Of a DNA stretch of 41,883 bases, positions 8,920 through 18,115 are shown piece by piece. A model generated the notes under the pieces. It saw only the letters and a program-made list of their open reading frames with translations, made no database searches and was not told where the DNA came from. A program made the position numbers and the translations under genes. The stretch comes from Deltaproteobacteria bacterium. Lineage in GTDB: Bacteria > Myxococcota > SpSt-1050. How positions within the stretch are numbered: position 1 is the first letter of the stretch; each line of letters starts with the position of its first letter. The stretch is from contig JAOAFA010000110.1 in assembly GCA_026416535.1 (NCBI GenBank), positions 1 to 41,883 of the forward strand, given 5' to 3'.

Positions 8920-10305
8920 TCAGAAATTATTTTCTGTGTCCTTAAACTTACCTCTTAAGTGAATAAACCAACTGAATACATCTCTCCTACCCACAAACGG
9001 TATGTAAACGTCTGATCCACATTTATATTCATCCGAGTTCCATACCCTGTCTGCAATCAGCCCCCATTTTTGGGCATAATCAGTTAGAAAATTTCTAATA
9101 CTCTGGTTTAGAATAATCTCTTCTGCCCCATCACAAGTAGGTCTTGCTTGAGTTTCATAAACAATCTCAGGTAAAATAGAAGGATTATCAATAATCTTAC
9201 AGACCCTTAATAAATTCTTTGTATAAGGTTGTCTGTTTCTAATCTTTTCGAAGAGAGGACTTCTCCACACCTCAATAAAAGAACTCGTCTTTATATTGTG
9301 GGTAGCAAATTGTACAAATGTGCATGGCTGAACATCTCCCTCAACCGTAACGTAACAATATCTTGATGCCGACAAACATCCCCCTGTGCAAACACCATCA
9401 TTAAAAAAGTCACCAATAAATATAGGTTTTGAAAATGCCCACTCTCTGGTTTTTCTTCTTAAAAGTTCCCTCTGCTGGGGCGAGGCCATAAGGCTTACAT
9501 CAGGATTTTTTCCCACTGGTATATAGGTAAATAACCATCCAAAAAGCACCCCTTTATCAATAAAAAAATCAATGAATTCATCAGTCACTAAAACGTCCGA
9601 ATTCCTTGATGTAGGTGTAACAGAGAAACCAAAGAAAACTCCTCTTTCTTTTAGCAACTTCATAGCCTCCACTACAATATCAAACACCCCTTTACCTCTC
9701 CTTTCATCAGTCTCGTCTCTAAAACCTTCCACAGATATTGCAGGAAAAATATTTCCACAATGAGCAATCTCATCGGCAACACGTGAATCAATCAATAAAC
9801 CATTTGTATACATTAAGAATACCATATCACTATATTCACATGCTATATCAAAAATTTTTTCATACAAAAGTGGCTCACCCCCAGAGACAGTAATAAATCT
9901 CACCCCATAGGCCCTAACCTCACTCAGCAACTTCCTAATATATTCATACTCCATATCTCCTTTCGAATACTTAAAGGAATAACACCCAGTACACATAAGA
10001 TTACATCTCATAGTCGGATTAATAACAATAGTAAATGGGGCAGTAATCCCATTTTCCTCCAAAAACCTTCTTCTCAAAGGCATCGACTCCATTATAACAC
10101 TTTTAACAAACGTTTCAGTAAACCTTTTAAATGTGTAGTCATTCATGGATTCAATAATTCGCTTTATCCACTCAAGAACCACGGGGTTATCTCTTATCAA
10201 GTTATTTACACCGTTTACAAAATCTTGGAGATTAGGATGTGAAAGTATTTCCTGTGGTAAAGAACCCAACTTTTTACCGATAGTCTCTATATTAACAATA
10301 GACAT
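8920..10305 (-). CDS. Radical SAM protein with SPASM-like C-terminus
   Basis: 461 residues. An N-terminal helical region of about 90 residues has no recognised motif. The radical SAM core begins with C101-x3-C105-x2-C108 (TMRCNLMCTGCYS), followed by VSGGEPLLY and AISVEGF. A second cysteine group (CTGGCLSASRYCYV, QPCTF, CKI, TCDGAEE) resembles the SPASM/twitch auxiliary-cluster domain of peptide- and protein-modifying enzymes. The ATG has GGAGG about 12 bases upstream and lies inside the 3' end of the phosphoesterase gene (14-base overlap). The substrate is unknown, and I see no small peptide gene next to it. Confidence 0.85.
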   Translation of the reverse strand: MSIVNIETIGKKLGSLPQEILSHPNLQDFVNGVNNLIRDNPVVLEWIKRIIESMNDYTFKRFTETFVKSVIMESMPLRRRFLEENGITAPFTIVINPTMRCNLMCTGCYSFKYSKGDMEYEYIRKLLSEVRAYGVRFITVSGGEPLLYEKIFDIACEYSDMVFLMYTNGLLIDSRVADEIAHCGNIFPAISVEGFRDETDERRGKGVFDIVVEAMKLLKERGVFFGFSVTPTSRNSDVLVTDEFIDFFIDKGVLFGWLFTYIPVGKNPDVSLMASPQQRELLRRKTREWAFSKPIFIGDFFNDGVCTGGCLSASRYCYVTVEGDVQPCTFVQFATHNIKTSSFIEVWRSPLFEKIRNRQPYTKNLLRVCKIIDNPSILPEIVYETQARPTCDGAEEIILNQSIRNFLTDYAQKWGLIADRVWNSDEYKCGSDVYIPFVGRRDVFSWFIHLRGKFKDTENNF

Positions 10306-11440
10306 AACTGACTTCCTCCTCCTCTATCTTTTCGTAATGTAATAAACCATCTTTTAATCTCAGTATGTATAAAGCATTTGACTCCTTAAAAACCAAACTC
10401 GAGAGGTAAGCTCCATAATCGACTCTCTTCGAATAATGATTGTGTCCAAACACTATATATTTAATTTGAGTCTCCTCTCTTATCCTCATGGCAGCTTTTC
10501 TTAGGAGATCATAAATTCTTTCTTTATTGTTTATTTTAAATAAAAGTAAAAGACTAATGGTGGTAAGCACCATGGGGATATAAATAATAGATGGCTTGGC
10601 AATAATTGAAACTACTAAAAATGTAAAAAAAATAAAAAACAAAGTAACCTGCATCAAATAAAGTCTTTTAAATGACAGTATAAATGAAGACATGATTGGT
10701 ATAACAGGATTATTTTTTTGTTGCTTAATTCTAGAAAAAATCGAGGTCTCTTTACATTTGGTTAATATCTTCCATGAATAAACAAAATATTGATAGATAA
10801 ACCAAAATGCCTTGAATCCAAAGTGCCTAAAAACCCAGATTAGATATTCACCAGCTGAAATATCATTCCTTGGGAGTTCCCTCTCCCTCTCAACAAAATT
10901 CCCTAAATACTTAGTTGTTAAATATCCAAAGGAATACTCTTCAGGGCATTTTTCGGCCTCATAAACTATAAAATTTTCAGGATCATGTTGATGACCATGC
11001 TCAACATAAACCAAATCATCAGAATAGCTAAATACAAAAAAAATGTTATCTTCCAAACTTGCACCTACTCGGTCAATTATACACTTTTGTACCAAATCAT
11101 ACCTCAGCTCTGAATCATGATTTCCATACACAAAGTACAACTTAAATCCCTTTTGAATTAGGGCTTTCAATAGATCGAAGAAATACTCATTCGACGAAAC
11201 TATCATTTGCATTTTTAAAAGTGAATTTTCCTTCGAGGGATTCAATCCATACTTCTTCTCCGCACTAGTCGGTACATAACTTGGGGGAATAAGGTTAGTT
11301 CTTGCAAAATCAAATATGTCACCATTAAAAATTATTTTATCAGGAGATTGCCTATACAAGTACGACAATATCCTCTCTATCTCATTTTGCTCAATATATG
11401 AAGATTGATGTGAAATATGTAAATCACTAATAAACCACAT
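10292..11440 (-). CDS. Calcineurin-like metallophosphoesterase with internal membrane segments
   Basis: 382 residues. Metal-binding motifs are in family order: SDLHIS (D6, H8), FNGDIFDF (D41), YGNHDSELR, VEHGHQHDPEN and VFGHNHYSK. Between the fourth and fifth motifs, about residues 262-302, are two hydrophobic stretches (LFFIFFTFLVVSIIA and IPMVLTTISLLLLF), which suggest a membrane-anchored hairpin splitting the fold. That is unlike the compact LpxH-type enzymes, though a lipid-linked substrate is conceivable. It shares one base with the GntR gene (TAATG) and overlaps the radical SAM gene, so the three genes are one transcription unit. Confidence 0.8.
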   Translation of the reverse strand: MWFISDLHISHQSSYIEQNEIERILSYLYRQSPDKIIFNGDIFDFARTNLIPPSYVPTSAEKKYGLNPSKENSLLKMQMIVSSNEYFFDLLKALIQKGFKLYFVYGNHDSELRYDLVQKCIIDRVGASLEDNIFFVFSYSDDLVYVEHGHQHDPENFIVYEAEKCPEEYSFGYLTTKYLGNFVERERELPRNDISAGEYLIWVFRHFGFKAFWFIYQYFVYSWKILTKCKETSIFSRIKQQKNNPVIPIMSSFILSFKRLYLMQVTLFFIFFTFLVVSIIAKPSIIYIPMVLTTISLLLLFKINNKERIYDLLRKAAMRIREETQIKYIVFGHNHYSKRVDYGAYLSSLVFKESNALYILRLKDGLLHYEKIEEEEVSYVYC

Positions 11441-12111
11441 TAAATAATATCCTTTGAAATCAACATTATCTTATCTGAGAAGCGCGACGTATGTAAATAA
11501 ACAATATCATAAACTCCCTTTTTATCCCCTTTTACTACCTTCTCAATAATCTCCCTGTGTTCCTGATGATAGACTTCAAGATCAAATACAAGATTGAAGG
11601 CCTTTACCCAGTACCTCCACAATCTCTCGCCTTCCTTGGTAAGCTGAGATAGAATATACTTATTCGGACAACCAGATACCAAAGTAACATGAAAACTCTG
11701 ATTATAAGCCACCCATTGAACTCGGTCACTCATAGATGTTGTATGCCTCATCTTGTCGTCATATTCTATCAATTCATTAATCTGATTACTTGTAAGATGT
11801 TCTACGCTCAATGACGATGCAAAGGCAAGCAGATTAGAAAAATAGATAAATCTCTCTTCCACATCCTTAGGACTCAAATACGAAACAAAGACACCCCTAT
11901 TTTTAGTATATGTAACAAATCCCTCGGCCTCCAATCTTCTAAGAGCCTCCCTCAATGGGGTCCTACTTACATTGAACTTCTTTGAAAGCTCCTGTTCTAT
12001 TAATCTTTGACTTGGCAGGAGTGTGTGAGAAACTATCATCTCTTTTAAAACCTCATAAATAAGAGTCGAATCCGAATTCTTTTGTTCCTTAGCTTCGCCA
12101 TGAATACTCAT
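11440..12111 (-). CDS. GntR family regulator, FCD (FadR) subfamily
   Basis: 223 residues. The N-terminal winged helix (LLPSQRLIEQELSKKFNVSRTPLREALRRLEAEGFV, residues about 32-66) is the GntR DNA-binding signature. The C-terminal all-helical FCD domain keeps metal-ligand-type residues (NQSFH, HQEHREI, LHTSRF). Such regulators respond to small carboxylates or acyl ligands. The effector here is unknown. The ATG at 12111 has no ribosome binding site, and the predicted start of transcription falls practically on it. Tandem operator copies overlap its promoter, so autoregulation is likely. Confidence 0.88.
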   Translation of the reverse strand: MSIHGEAKEQKNSDSTLIYEVLKEMIVSHTLLPSQRLIEQELSKKFNVSRTPLREALRRLEAEGFVTYTKNRGVFVSYLSPKDVEERFIYFSNLLAFASSLSVEHLTSNQINELIEYDDKMRHTTSMSDRVQWVAYNQSFHVTLVSGCPNKYILSQLTKEGERLWRYWVKAFNLVFDLEVYHQEHREIIEKVVKGDKKGVYDIVYLHTSRFSDKIMLISKDII

Positions 12112-12148
12112 ACAATTTTGTATACAATTTTGTATATTGTCTTGTCAA
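12111..12148 (-). promoter_or_regulatory. Tandem GntR/FCD operator overlapping the promoter of the regulator gene
   Basis: TACAATTTTGTA occurs twice in direct abutment (12111-12122 and 12123-12134). At the joint it creates TTGTATACAA (12118-12127), a perfect palindrome of the kind bound by FCD-type GntR proteins. On the minus strand TTGACA (12148-12143) and TATACA (12124-12119) are 18 bases apart, so the operator covers the -10 box. Transcription would begin at about 12112, next to the start codon at 12111. Confidence 0.6.
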
Positions 12149-12294
12149 GAAAAATAATTATTTTAGAAAACCCACTTAAGTAAATCTAACTGGCACCATG
12201 ATATACGAGGCTGGCCACAGTTTTATTGTTAACCCTTTGTATTCATGTAATTTTTTACTTTTAAATCCCACAAATAATCTCCAGAGGTCATAGT

Positions 12295-13215
12295 CTACTC
12301 CGTTAACCTATCCCCCATACCATATCCCATACAAATTTTTAATATCTTAATCAAATCCATAGCGTTCCTAACTGCCTGAGAACCTCTATGGTTATTAAAC
12401 ATAGCAAATACTTTCTTTACCCTATCTTTTATTCTAATTATATCATCCGCAAATTTCTTAATCTCATCAATCCCATATTCATAATCATATTTGAGAGAGA
12501 TCTCAATCCCTTTTTTCTGCCAGTTCTCTATATTCCTACCATGAAACCTAAAATATGCTATATCTGTGGTACAGTCCACCAAGTACCTGATTGTTTTTGA
12601 GGTTTTTACCTGTGGAGTATCCGCTACAATGTAAGTCAGCCCATTATCTCTGAGAAAATTTAAAGTATCAACTTGATTATTTTTTTCGAGCCAGCTCACA
12701 TTCCTAAACTCCACTGCACAATTTATCCCTTTCATCACTCTTTTTGCCTTAAGAATTATGTCCATGTTCTTATCATTCTTTTCAAACCACGGAGGATACT
12801 GAAATACAACCACTCCCAATTTACCCTTTTTAATCATAGGGGAGATCCCTATTATAAACCTGTGAAAAATTTCTTCAATAACATTTTCATCTCTAATAAA
12901 AATTCTACTTCCTTGAGAATCTACGTATTTCCTCAGATCGACCGGCAAAGACATTGGATTTAAGCTATGCTGAGTCATAGCGGAAAATGCCTTTATATTG
13001 AAAATAAAATTATCCGGCGTTCTTTCTACCCATAAAGATGCATTCTTTTCTGAAGGAATTGCATAAAAAGATGAATCCACTTCAACAGTTGAAAATACTG
13101 ATGCATAGTATTTCAACCTCTGCTCAGCATTCTTTATATATTTTGGATAAAATTCACCTGAATTCAGCAGTGACTTATCGGACCAACTACATGTTCCAAC
13201 AAATACTTCACTCAT
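12295..13215 (-). CDS. DUF72 (YecE-like) family protein
   Basis: 306 residues, a TIM-barrel-like family of unknown function. Signature pieces are VGTCSWSDKSLLNSGEFYP at the N-terminus, YYASVFSTVEVDSSFYAIP, WVERTPDNFIFNIKAF, VVFQYPPWF, CAVEFRNVSWL, AYFRFHGRN and the C-terminal FAMFNNHRGSQAVRNAMDL, all in the usual order. It overlaps the upstream lipoprotein gene by 8 bases. Stop codon TAG. The 146 bases between it and the GntR operator region hold no gene. Confidence 0.85.
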   Translation of the reverse strand: MSEVFVGTCSWSDKSLLNSGEFYPKYIKNAEQRLKYYASVFSTVEVDSSFYAIPSEKNASLWVERTPDNFIFNIKAFSAMTQHSLNPMSLPVDLRKYVDSQGSRIFIRDENVIEEIFHRFIIGISPMIKKGKLGVVVFQYPPWFEKNDKNMDIILKAKRVMKGINCAVEFRNVSWLEKNNQVDTLNFLRDNGLTYIVADTPQVKTSKTIRYLVDCTTDIAYFRFHGRNIENWQKKGIEISLKYDYEYGIDEIKKFADDIIRIKDRVKKVFAMFNNHRGSQAVRNAMDLIKILKICMGYGMGDRLTE

Positions 13216-15178
13216 TCCAAAAGCTTCTTATCTCTCCTTTGCCACTTTCAAGATATGCCTTACAGAAATGAATGATCTGTTTTCTTCCTCTCTCCCCCTC
13301 TGCCGCCTTTTCACCACTACGATAAAACAAAAATGAATGATCAGCCGGATGAAACTGCGTTAATCCACTCCCTGTATAAGGCTCATCCACAATCTCCACA
13401 AAAGGTACCTTCTCAAAGACAGGCCTTACAAGGGGAATCCTCAATGCCCTTGCCAATCCCTCTGTAGTCGCATTAGGAACTGTAAAATCCTCACATGCCT
13501 CCTGAAGCAATATATACTTTTTACTACTTGTATAAATAGAATGAACAGAAGGATCTATCCCATCAAGAATATTTTGTGCCACAGCTGAAAAAAGTGGGAC
13601 CTCCGGCATTTCAGCAAGTGATGGAGCTGCTTGGAGCAAGAACGATTGAACAAAATCCATCATGCCACCACCACCGACATTCAACACAGCTAGTTCCAGT
13701 AAATCTTCTATACTAATAGTTACCCCGCCCAGGATTGCACCAAGGGAATTTCCCACATAAAAAAACCTTGAAACATCAAAATCTGGAATTCCATCTGCAC
13801 CATATGGTAATCTATCAAAACCTTCAAGAGACTTCACAAATTGAACTAATCTTAGATGATCAAAATGTGTCTGCATAAAATTTGAACGCGTCGCCAGAGG
13901 ATCATTGATATTTAAAAACTGAAAACCTGATCTGGAAGGATCAGCAGTTCTCGAACCATGGGTGACCGCGTCTATAGCAATGAACGCAATATTCTCTTTC
14001 AAAAAGATATCAGCAATTCCTCTCATGTCCCACCTCTGTGCTGAAAGCCCATGTTGAAACATTGCTATTTTATGCGGTTGAGAGCCATTCGGGATAAATA
14101 GAGTAAATCCTATTTTCTCAATCTTTTGCATAACCGGTGTATCAGAATTCTTAAAAACTATTCTGCCTTTTTTATCAATAAAACTAGGGGCATCGAATTT
14201 TCCTTCAACAATATATTTTAATCCCTCTATCGAAGAATAATCCCTACCCTTATAATTTGTTGCATTTCCTATATCGTCCATACCATCATCATCCACATCA
14301 AATGAGAGGTTAAAAGGCAGATTCTCAGAATACAAAAAATCCCTCACATTTTTATATACAGATCTAACCTTATTGGTTGTAAAACTCATAGCCATTGCTA
14401 TATCATCTTTTCTAATATCACTCCTTAACCCAAGTAAAAATTCTATCGCTTCATTTACTAATACCCCCAATCTCTGCTCCTCACCTGTTAGATTATATCT
14501 CTCATTAATCACCCTCTCAAAACCCCTGTCTCTAATTATTCTATTTCCCTTAGAATCCCTCAAGCTATTTAAAACAAAGTAATAATACTTAGAGTCCTCT
14601 TCAAGAGGTCTTAGTGGTCTAATCCACAGATATCTCAACAACCTCCTACTCGTCTCGATATATTTCTCAACAAACTTAATTGAAATAGGCACTATCACTG
14701 GCTCTTGCCCACCTTTATAAAGGAGGATAGGCAGACTCTCAAAGTTATCGATGGCATTCTCATACGGAGATATGTCTATCTTACCTAAAAAAGGAATAAT
14801 AATCGGACCAAATGTTGCAAATCCACACATTTTATTTATAGCCTGAAGATACTGATCTCCAAGAAAAACAAGACCCAAATCCAGTGGTTCATTGTTTATA
14901 TTTGATAGATTTATTCTCTTCCCGGATGTGCAAAATTTATCCTCTACTGTGAAAAAATCACTGGGGAAAGGCAGATTTCTCTTAGTCTCCTCTATCACAA
15001 ATAAAGGTCTTGTTGTAGAAGCATGAGACCCTATATCATTCCCGTAATCCAATAAAATTTCATCATAATCCATTACATCCTTAGCTACGTAAATATCATG
15101 ATAGATAATCTCATTTTGTGGAACACATCCAACAGTTATAAACAAAATTGTTAAAGAGACATAAACTGTAAACTTCAT
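13208..15178 (-). CDS. Lipoprotein with alpha/beta-hydrolase (lipase/esterase-like) domain
   Basis: 656 residues. The N-terminus MKFTVYVSLTILFITVGC is a lipoprotein signal with lipobox ITVGC, so it is exported and lipid-anchored. The first 250 or so residues are an unrecognised, probably beta-rich domain. The C-terminal half has hydrolase hallmarks: MFQHGLSAQRWDM (oxyanion region), DAVTHGSRTADPS, a nucleophile elbow YVGNSLGAILGG (GxSxG) and HPADHSFLFY near the end as the likely catalytic His. A DVDDDGMDDIGN segment in the middle looks like a calcium-binding loop. AGAGG lies about 8 bases before the ATG. The substrate is unknown. Confidence 0.75.
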   Translation of the reverse strand: MKFTVYVSLTILFITVGCVPQNEIIYHDIYVAKDVMDYDEILLDYGNDIGSHASTTRPLFVIEETKRNLPFPSDFFTVEDKFCTSGKRINLSNINNEPLDLGLVFLGDQYLQAINKMCGFATFGPIIIPFLGKIDISPYENAIDNFESLPILLYKGGQEPVIVPISIKFVEKYIETSRRLLRYLWIRPLRPLEEDSKYYYFVLNSLRDSKGNRIIRDRGFERVINERYNLTGEEQRLGVLVNEAIEFLLGLRSDIRKDDIAMAMSFTTNKVRSVYKNVRDFLYSENLPFNLSFDVDDDGMDDIGNATNYKGRDYSSIEGLKYIVEGKFDAPSFIDKKGRIVFKNSDTPVMQKIEKIGFTLFIPNGSQPHKIAMFQHGLSAQRWDMRGIADIFLKENIAFIAIDAVTHGSRTADPSRSGFQFLNINDPLATRSNFMQTHFDHLRLVQFVKSLEGFDRLPYGADGIPDFDVSRFFYVGNSLGAILGGVTISIEDLLELAVLNVGGGGMMDFVQSFLLQAAPSLAEMPEVPLFSAVAQNILDGIDPSVHSIYTSSKKYILLQEACEDFTVPNATTEGLARALRIPLVRPVFEKVPFVEIVDEPYTGSGLTQFHPADHSFLFYRSGEKAAEGERGRKQIIHFCKAYLESGKGEIRSFWNE

Positions 15179-15196
15179 GACAATTACCTCTAAAAA

Positions 15197-15952
15197 ATGT
15201 TTAAAAACTCAAGAACTTTGTATATAGACTTTTATATGATACTATTACAACCACGTTTTGTAAATAAAGACGTTGATATCTTTTTTGGTACTAAATTAAA
15301 TAACAAATCATCTTCCCAAGAGTTTATATTTGATTACTTAGATCATATTTATAAAATTACCAACATTAGAAGGTTTATCTTGATGCACCAAATTCATGGA
15401 ACAAATATCCAAGAGATTAGAGACACAAGGTTTCTGAGGAAAAGGAATATTTACTATAATATTATTAATCAAACAGATGGATTATACTCTAGCAAAAAAG
15501 GCATTGCCCTAACCATTAAAACTGCTGACTGCATGCCAGTTTTTATTGTTTCAGGTGACTTCGCTGCTGCACTTCATATGGGCTGGCGTGGAGCATTACA
15601 AAAAATTGTATATAAATACATAAATCATATTACTAACAAAATCGGAATTGGAAGAGAAAAAATAATGGTGATTACTGGTCCCCATATAAGGGAATGCTGT
15701 TATTCTGTAGGTCCTGAAATGATAAAGCAATTCAAATCAGAGGGATATATAACAAGCAGGATATTTACTACGAAAAATAAAACAATATACCTAAATCTTG
15801 AAAGCACATTGAGAGAGCAGATAATAGCATGTAATATCCCGAAGGAGAATATATTTAATACAAGCCTTTGCACATCCTGTCTTAACACACTCTTTTATTC
15901 CCACAGAAAGGGTGACAAAGGAAGAAACATCAGCTTCATAATACGAAAATAA
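15197..15952 (+). CDS. pgeF: PgeF/YfiH family (laccase-domain) protein
   Basis: 251 residues, full length for the family. It carries LMHQIHGTNI, TIKTADCMPVFI, HMGWRGALQKIV, ITGPHIRECCYSVGPEMI and SLCTSCLNTLFYSHRKGDKGRNISFI, which supply the conserved His, Cys and His zinc ligands. Characterised homologues act as multi-specific purine nucleoside phosphorylases or deaminases or as peptidoglycan editing factors; the old laccase name is doubtful. The start is uncertain: the ATG at 15197 has no clear ribosome binding site, and another ATG lies at 15236. It is followed 8 bases later by the PfkB kinase. Confidence 0.85.
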   Translation: MFKNSRTLYIDFYMILLQPRFVNKDVDIFFGTKLNNKSSSQEFIFDYLDHIYKITNIRRFILMHQIHGTNIQEIRDTRFLRKRNIYYNIINQTDGLYSSKKGIALTIKTADCMPVFIVSGDFAAALHMGWRGALQKIVYKYINHITNKIGIGREKIMVITGPHIRECCYSVGPEMIKQFKSEGYITSRIFTTKNKTIYLNLESTLREQIIACNIPKENIFNTSLCTSCLNTLFYSHRKGDKGRNISFIIRK

Positions 15953-15960
15953 AAAAGATT

Positions 15961-16899
15961 ATGAAAAGATCCATAGTAGGAGGTATAGGACAGGCCGCCA
16001 AAGACATATTAATAATTGTAGATAAATACCCAAAATATGGTCTAAAGAAAAGGGTAGAACAAATTATCATTGATGGGGGAGGACCGGTAGCAAATGCACT
16101 TTATACATTATCAAAATTCGGGATTAAAACTCGCATCTCAACTGTTGTGGGGGATGATAACGACGGCGATTTTATCATAAAAAAATTAAAAGAAGTTAAT
16201 ATAGACACCCAGTATATCATGAGAAGGAAAAGTGCTCTATCTCATGTTGCATACATTGTAGTGGAGAAGACAACTGGAAATCGAACGATATTCTACAAAC
16301 CATGCTCTGGAAGAGATCTATCCTCTCTTGAGTTAGATTCAAACTTCTTCAATAATATATCGTTTTTACATTTGGATGGCTTTCAAGAAGAGATATCCAT
16401 TTATGCTGCTAAATACGCACATAAAAACTCAATTCCGGTTATGTTAGATGCCGGTTCGTACAAAGAATATATGACAAAGATTATAAAGCTCACCGATTAT
16501 GTAGTCGCCTCATCAGTATTTGCAGAACACTATGGATTTGATCGTAGCTTAAAAAAATTTAAGGAACTGGTAAAATACTTCAAAAGACCTCACCTAACCA
16601 TAACCATGGGAGAAAATGGCTCAATAACATTTGATAATGGTATAATATTCTGGACACCCGCCTACAACATCAAGGCTTTGGATACAACTGGAGCCGGAGA
16701 CGTCTTTCATGGCGCAATGATTTATGGAATTCTGAGAAGATTTGATATAATAAAAAGTGTTAAATTTGCTACTGTAGTTGCTGCACTCAAATGTAGAGAT
16801 TATGGTGGAAGAAGAGGTATACCAACTTTAAATTACGCCATGAAACACCTAGAAAAATTAAAACAACCTACAATACTACACTACAAGGGCAAAATATAA
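15961..16899 (+). CDS. PfkB family carbohydrate/nucleoside kinase
   Basis: 312 residues, ribokinase fold. The N-terminus has the DGGGPVANALYTLSKFG signature and VVGDDNDGDFI. The C-terminal signature is DTTGAGDVFHGAMIYG with the catalytic Asp in GAGD. These fix an ATP-dependent sugar or nucleoside kinase, but the phosphoryl acceptor (ribose, fructose phosphate, a nucleoside or other) cannot be read from the sequence. Probably co-transcribed with pgeF. It converges with the glycosyltransferase gene. Confidence 0.85.
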   Translation: MKRSIVGGIGQAAKDILIIVDKYPKYGLKKRVEQIIIDGGGPVANALYTLSKFGIKTRISTVVGDDNDGDFIIKKLKEVNIDTQYIMRRKSALSHVAYIVVEKTTGNRTIFYKPCSGRDLSSLELDSNFFNNISFLHLDGFQEEISIYAAKYAHKNSIPVMLDAGSYKEYMTKIIKLTDYVVASSVFAEHYGFDRSLKKFKELVKYFKRPHLTITMGENGSITFDNGIIFWTPAYNIKALDTTGAGDVFHGAMIYGILRRFDIIKSVKFATVVAALKCRDYGGRRGIPTLNYAMKHLEKLKQPTILHYKGKI

Positions 16900-16932
16900 T
16901 AACCCCTATCTTTTAATCTAGCTCTATTCAAA

Positions 16933-18093
16933 TTAGCTTAAACCCCCTATTATATCCCTGTATAATTCATCATATTTATCAATCATCTTCTCGATGTGGA
17001 ATTCTTTCATAACATATACTCTTCCTTTTTCTACAACATGTTCTCTCATTTCCTTATCTTCCAACAATCTCTTCATCAACTCAGAAAGTTCAATAGAATC
17101 ACCATAGCTCACAACAAGTTCAGGAACTACCTTGGATAGATGTTCAGAGGTCCCAAAATCATCCCCAATTATACAGGGTCTCTTGAGGTATAATGCCTCA
17201 AAGGGGACATACCCAAATGCCTCATATATAGATGGATATAAAAGCATCACCGATGAAAGAATGGCCGAAATCTTATCTTCAAGTTCGAGATGTCCTATAT
17301 ATTTTACCCTCTCATCCCTCATTACATCCTCAGGTAATTCGCCAATAACTTCGCCGGCTACAATTAATTTTAGACTTCCATCCTTAATCCTTCTAAATGC
17401 ATCAAGTGCAACCTCGAGGCCTTTCCTACGTGTAATCTTACCCAAAAATAAAATAACTCTCTCTCGTTCACCAATACCAAATTTTTTAAAAAAATCCTGA
17501 TCGCTACTAGAATTCAAATCATCAAAGTAAATTCCATTAGGGATCACTCTAATCTTAGAGGGACTTATCCCCAACGATGTCAATTTAGACCTCTCAACTT
17601 CAGAGTGAACAACAATATATTTAGCATCTCTAACAAATCTATTACCTGTTATAACATCATAGATACTTTTTACCAATCTCTTACTCTCATAACTATGAAG
17701 GGTCCCGTGAGTTGTAATAATATACGGTTTATTAAAAATCCTTGCGATGTAGAAAATCAAATCGTTCAATAAATTCCTATGTCCATGAAAATGGATGATA
17801 TCCGCCTTTTTAACAATAGAAAATAATTTAGTATGTGGAATAGGTGTATAAAGTTGATAATTAAAGGCCATTTTTGAGCTCAAATTCCTCAAATATAAAA
17901 CAGAGATATCCTCATCACAAAATGAATCAGCAACATTATTATAAATCCTTGTTGTAACAACACCTACATTATATCTACTTTTCTGAACTCTCACCATATC
18001 AAAGACAGCACGGGGCACTCCCCCCAGCCTCATATAGGGATAAAATGCAAACGTTATGTGAAGCAAATTTATATTTTTAATTGCTTTTTGCAC
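16933..18093 (-). CDS. Glycosyltransferase family 4 (GT-B)
   Basis: 386 residues. The N-terminal acceptor domain starts FYPYMRLGGVPRAVFDMV, with HFHGHRNLLNDL and TTHGTLHSYESKR. The C-terminal nucleotide-sugar domain has VIPNGIYFDDL, LFLGKITRRKGLEVALDAF and the ExxxxxxxE motif in YEAFGYVPFEALYL. This is a retaining GT-B enzyme of the kind used in polysaccharide or glycolipid assembly at the cytoplasmic face of the membrane. It stands alone on the minus strand, 22 bases from the divergent TMTC-like gene, so their promoters overlap. Confidence 0.85.
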   Translation of the reverse strand: MQKAIKNINLLHITFAFYPYMRLGGVPRAVFDMVRVQKSRYNVGVVTTRIYNNVADSFCDEDISVLYLRNLSSKMAFNYQLYTPIPHTKLFSIVKKADIIHFHGHRNLLNDLIFYIARIFNKPYIITTHGTLHSYESKRLVKSIYDVITGNRFVRDAKYIVVHSEVERSKLTSLGISPSKIRVIPNGIYFDDLNSSSDQDFFKKFGIGERERVILFLGKITRRKGLEVALDAFRRIKDGSLKLIVAGEVIGELPEDVMRDERVKYIGHLELEDKISAILSSVMLLYPSIYEAFGYVPFEALYLKRPCIIGDDFGTSEHLSKVVPELVVSYGDSIELSELMKRLLEDKEMREHVVEKGRVYVMKEFHIEKMIDKYDELYRDIIGGLS

Positions 18094-18109
18094 AACAATT
18101 ATTTATACA
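18081..18109 (+). promoter_or_regulatory. Predicted promoter of the TMTC-like gene
   Basis: TTGCTT (18081-18086) and TATACA (18104-18109) are 17 bases apart. Transcription would start at about 18116, the A of the start codon, so the mRNA would be leaderless or nearly so. The gene has no ribosome binding site, which agrees. The -35 half lies inside the 5' end of the divergent glycosyltransferase gene. Confidence 0.4.
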
Positions 18110-18115
18110 AGAAAT

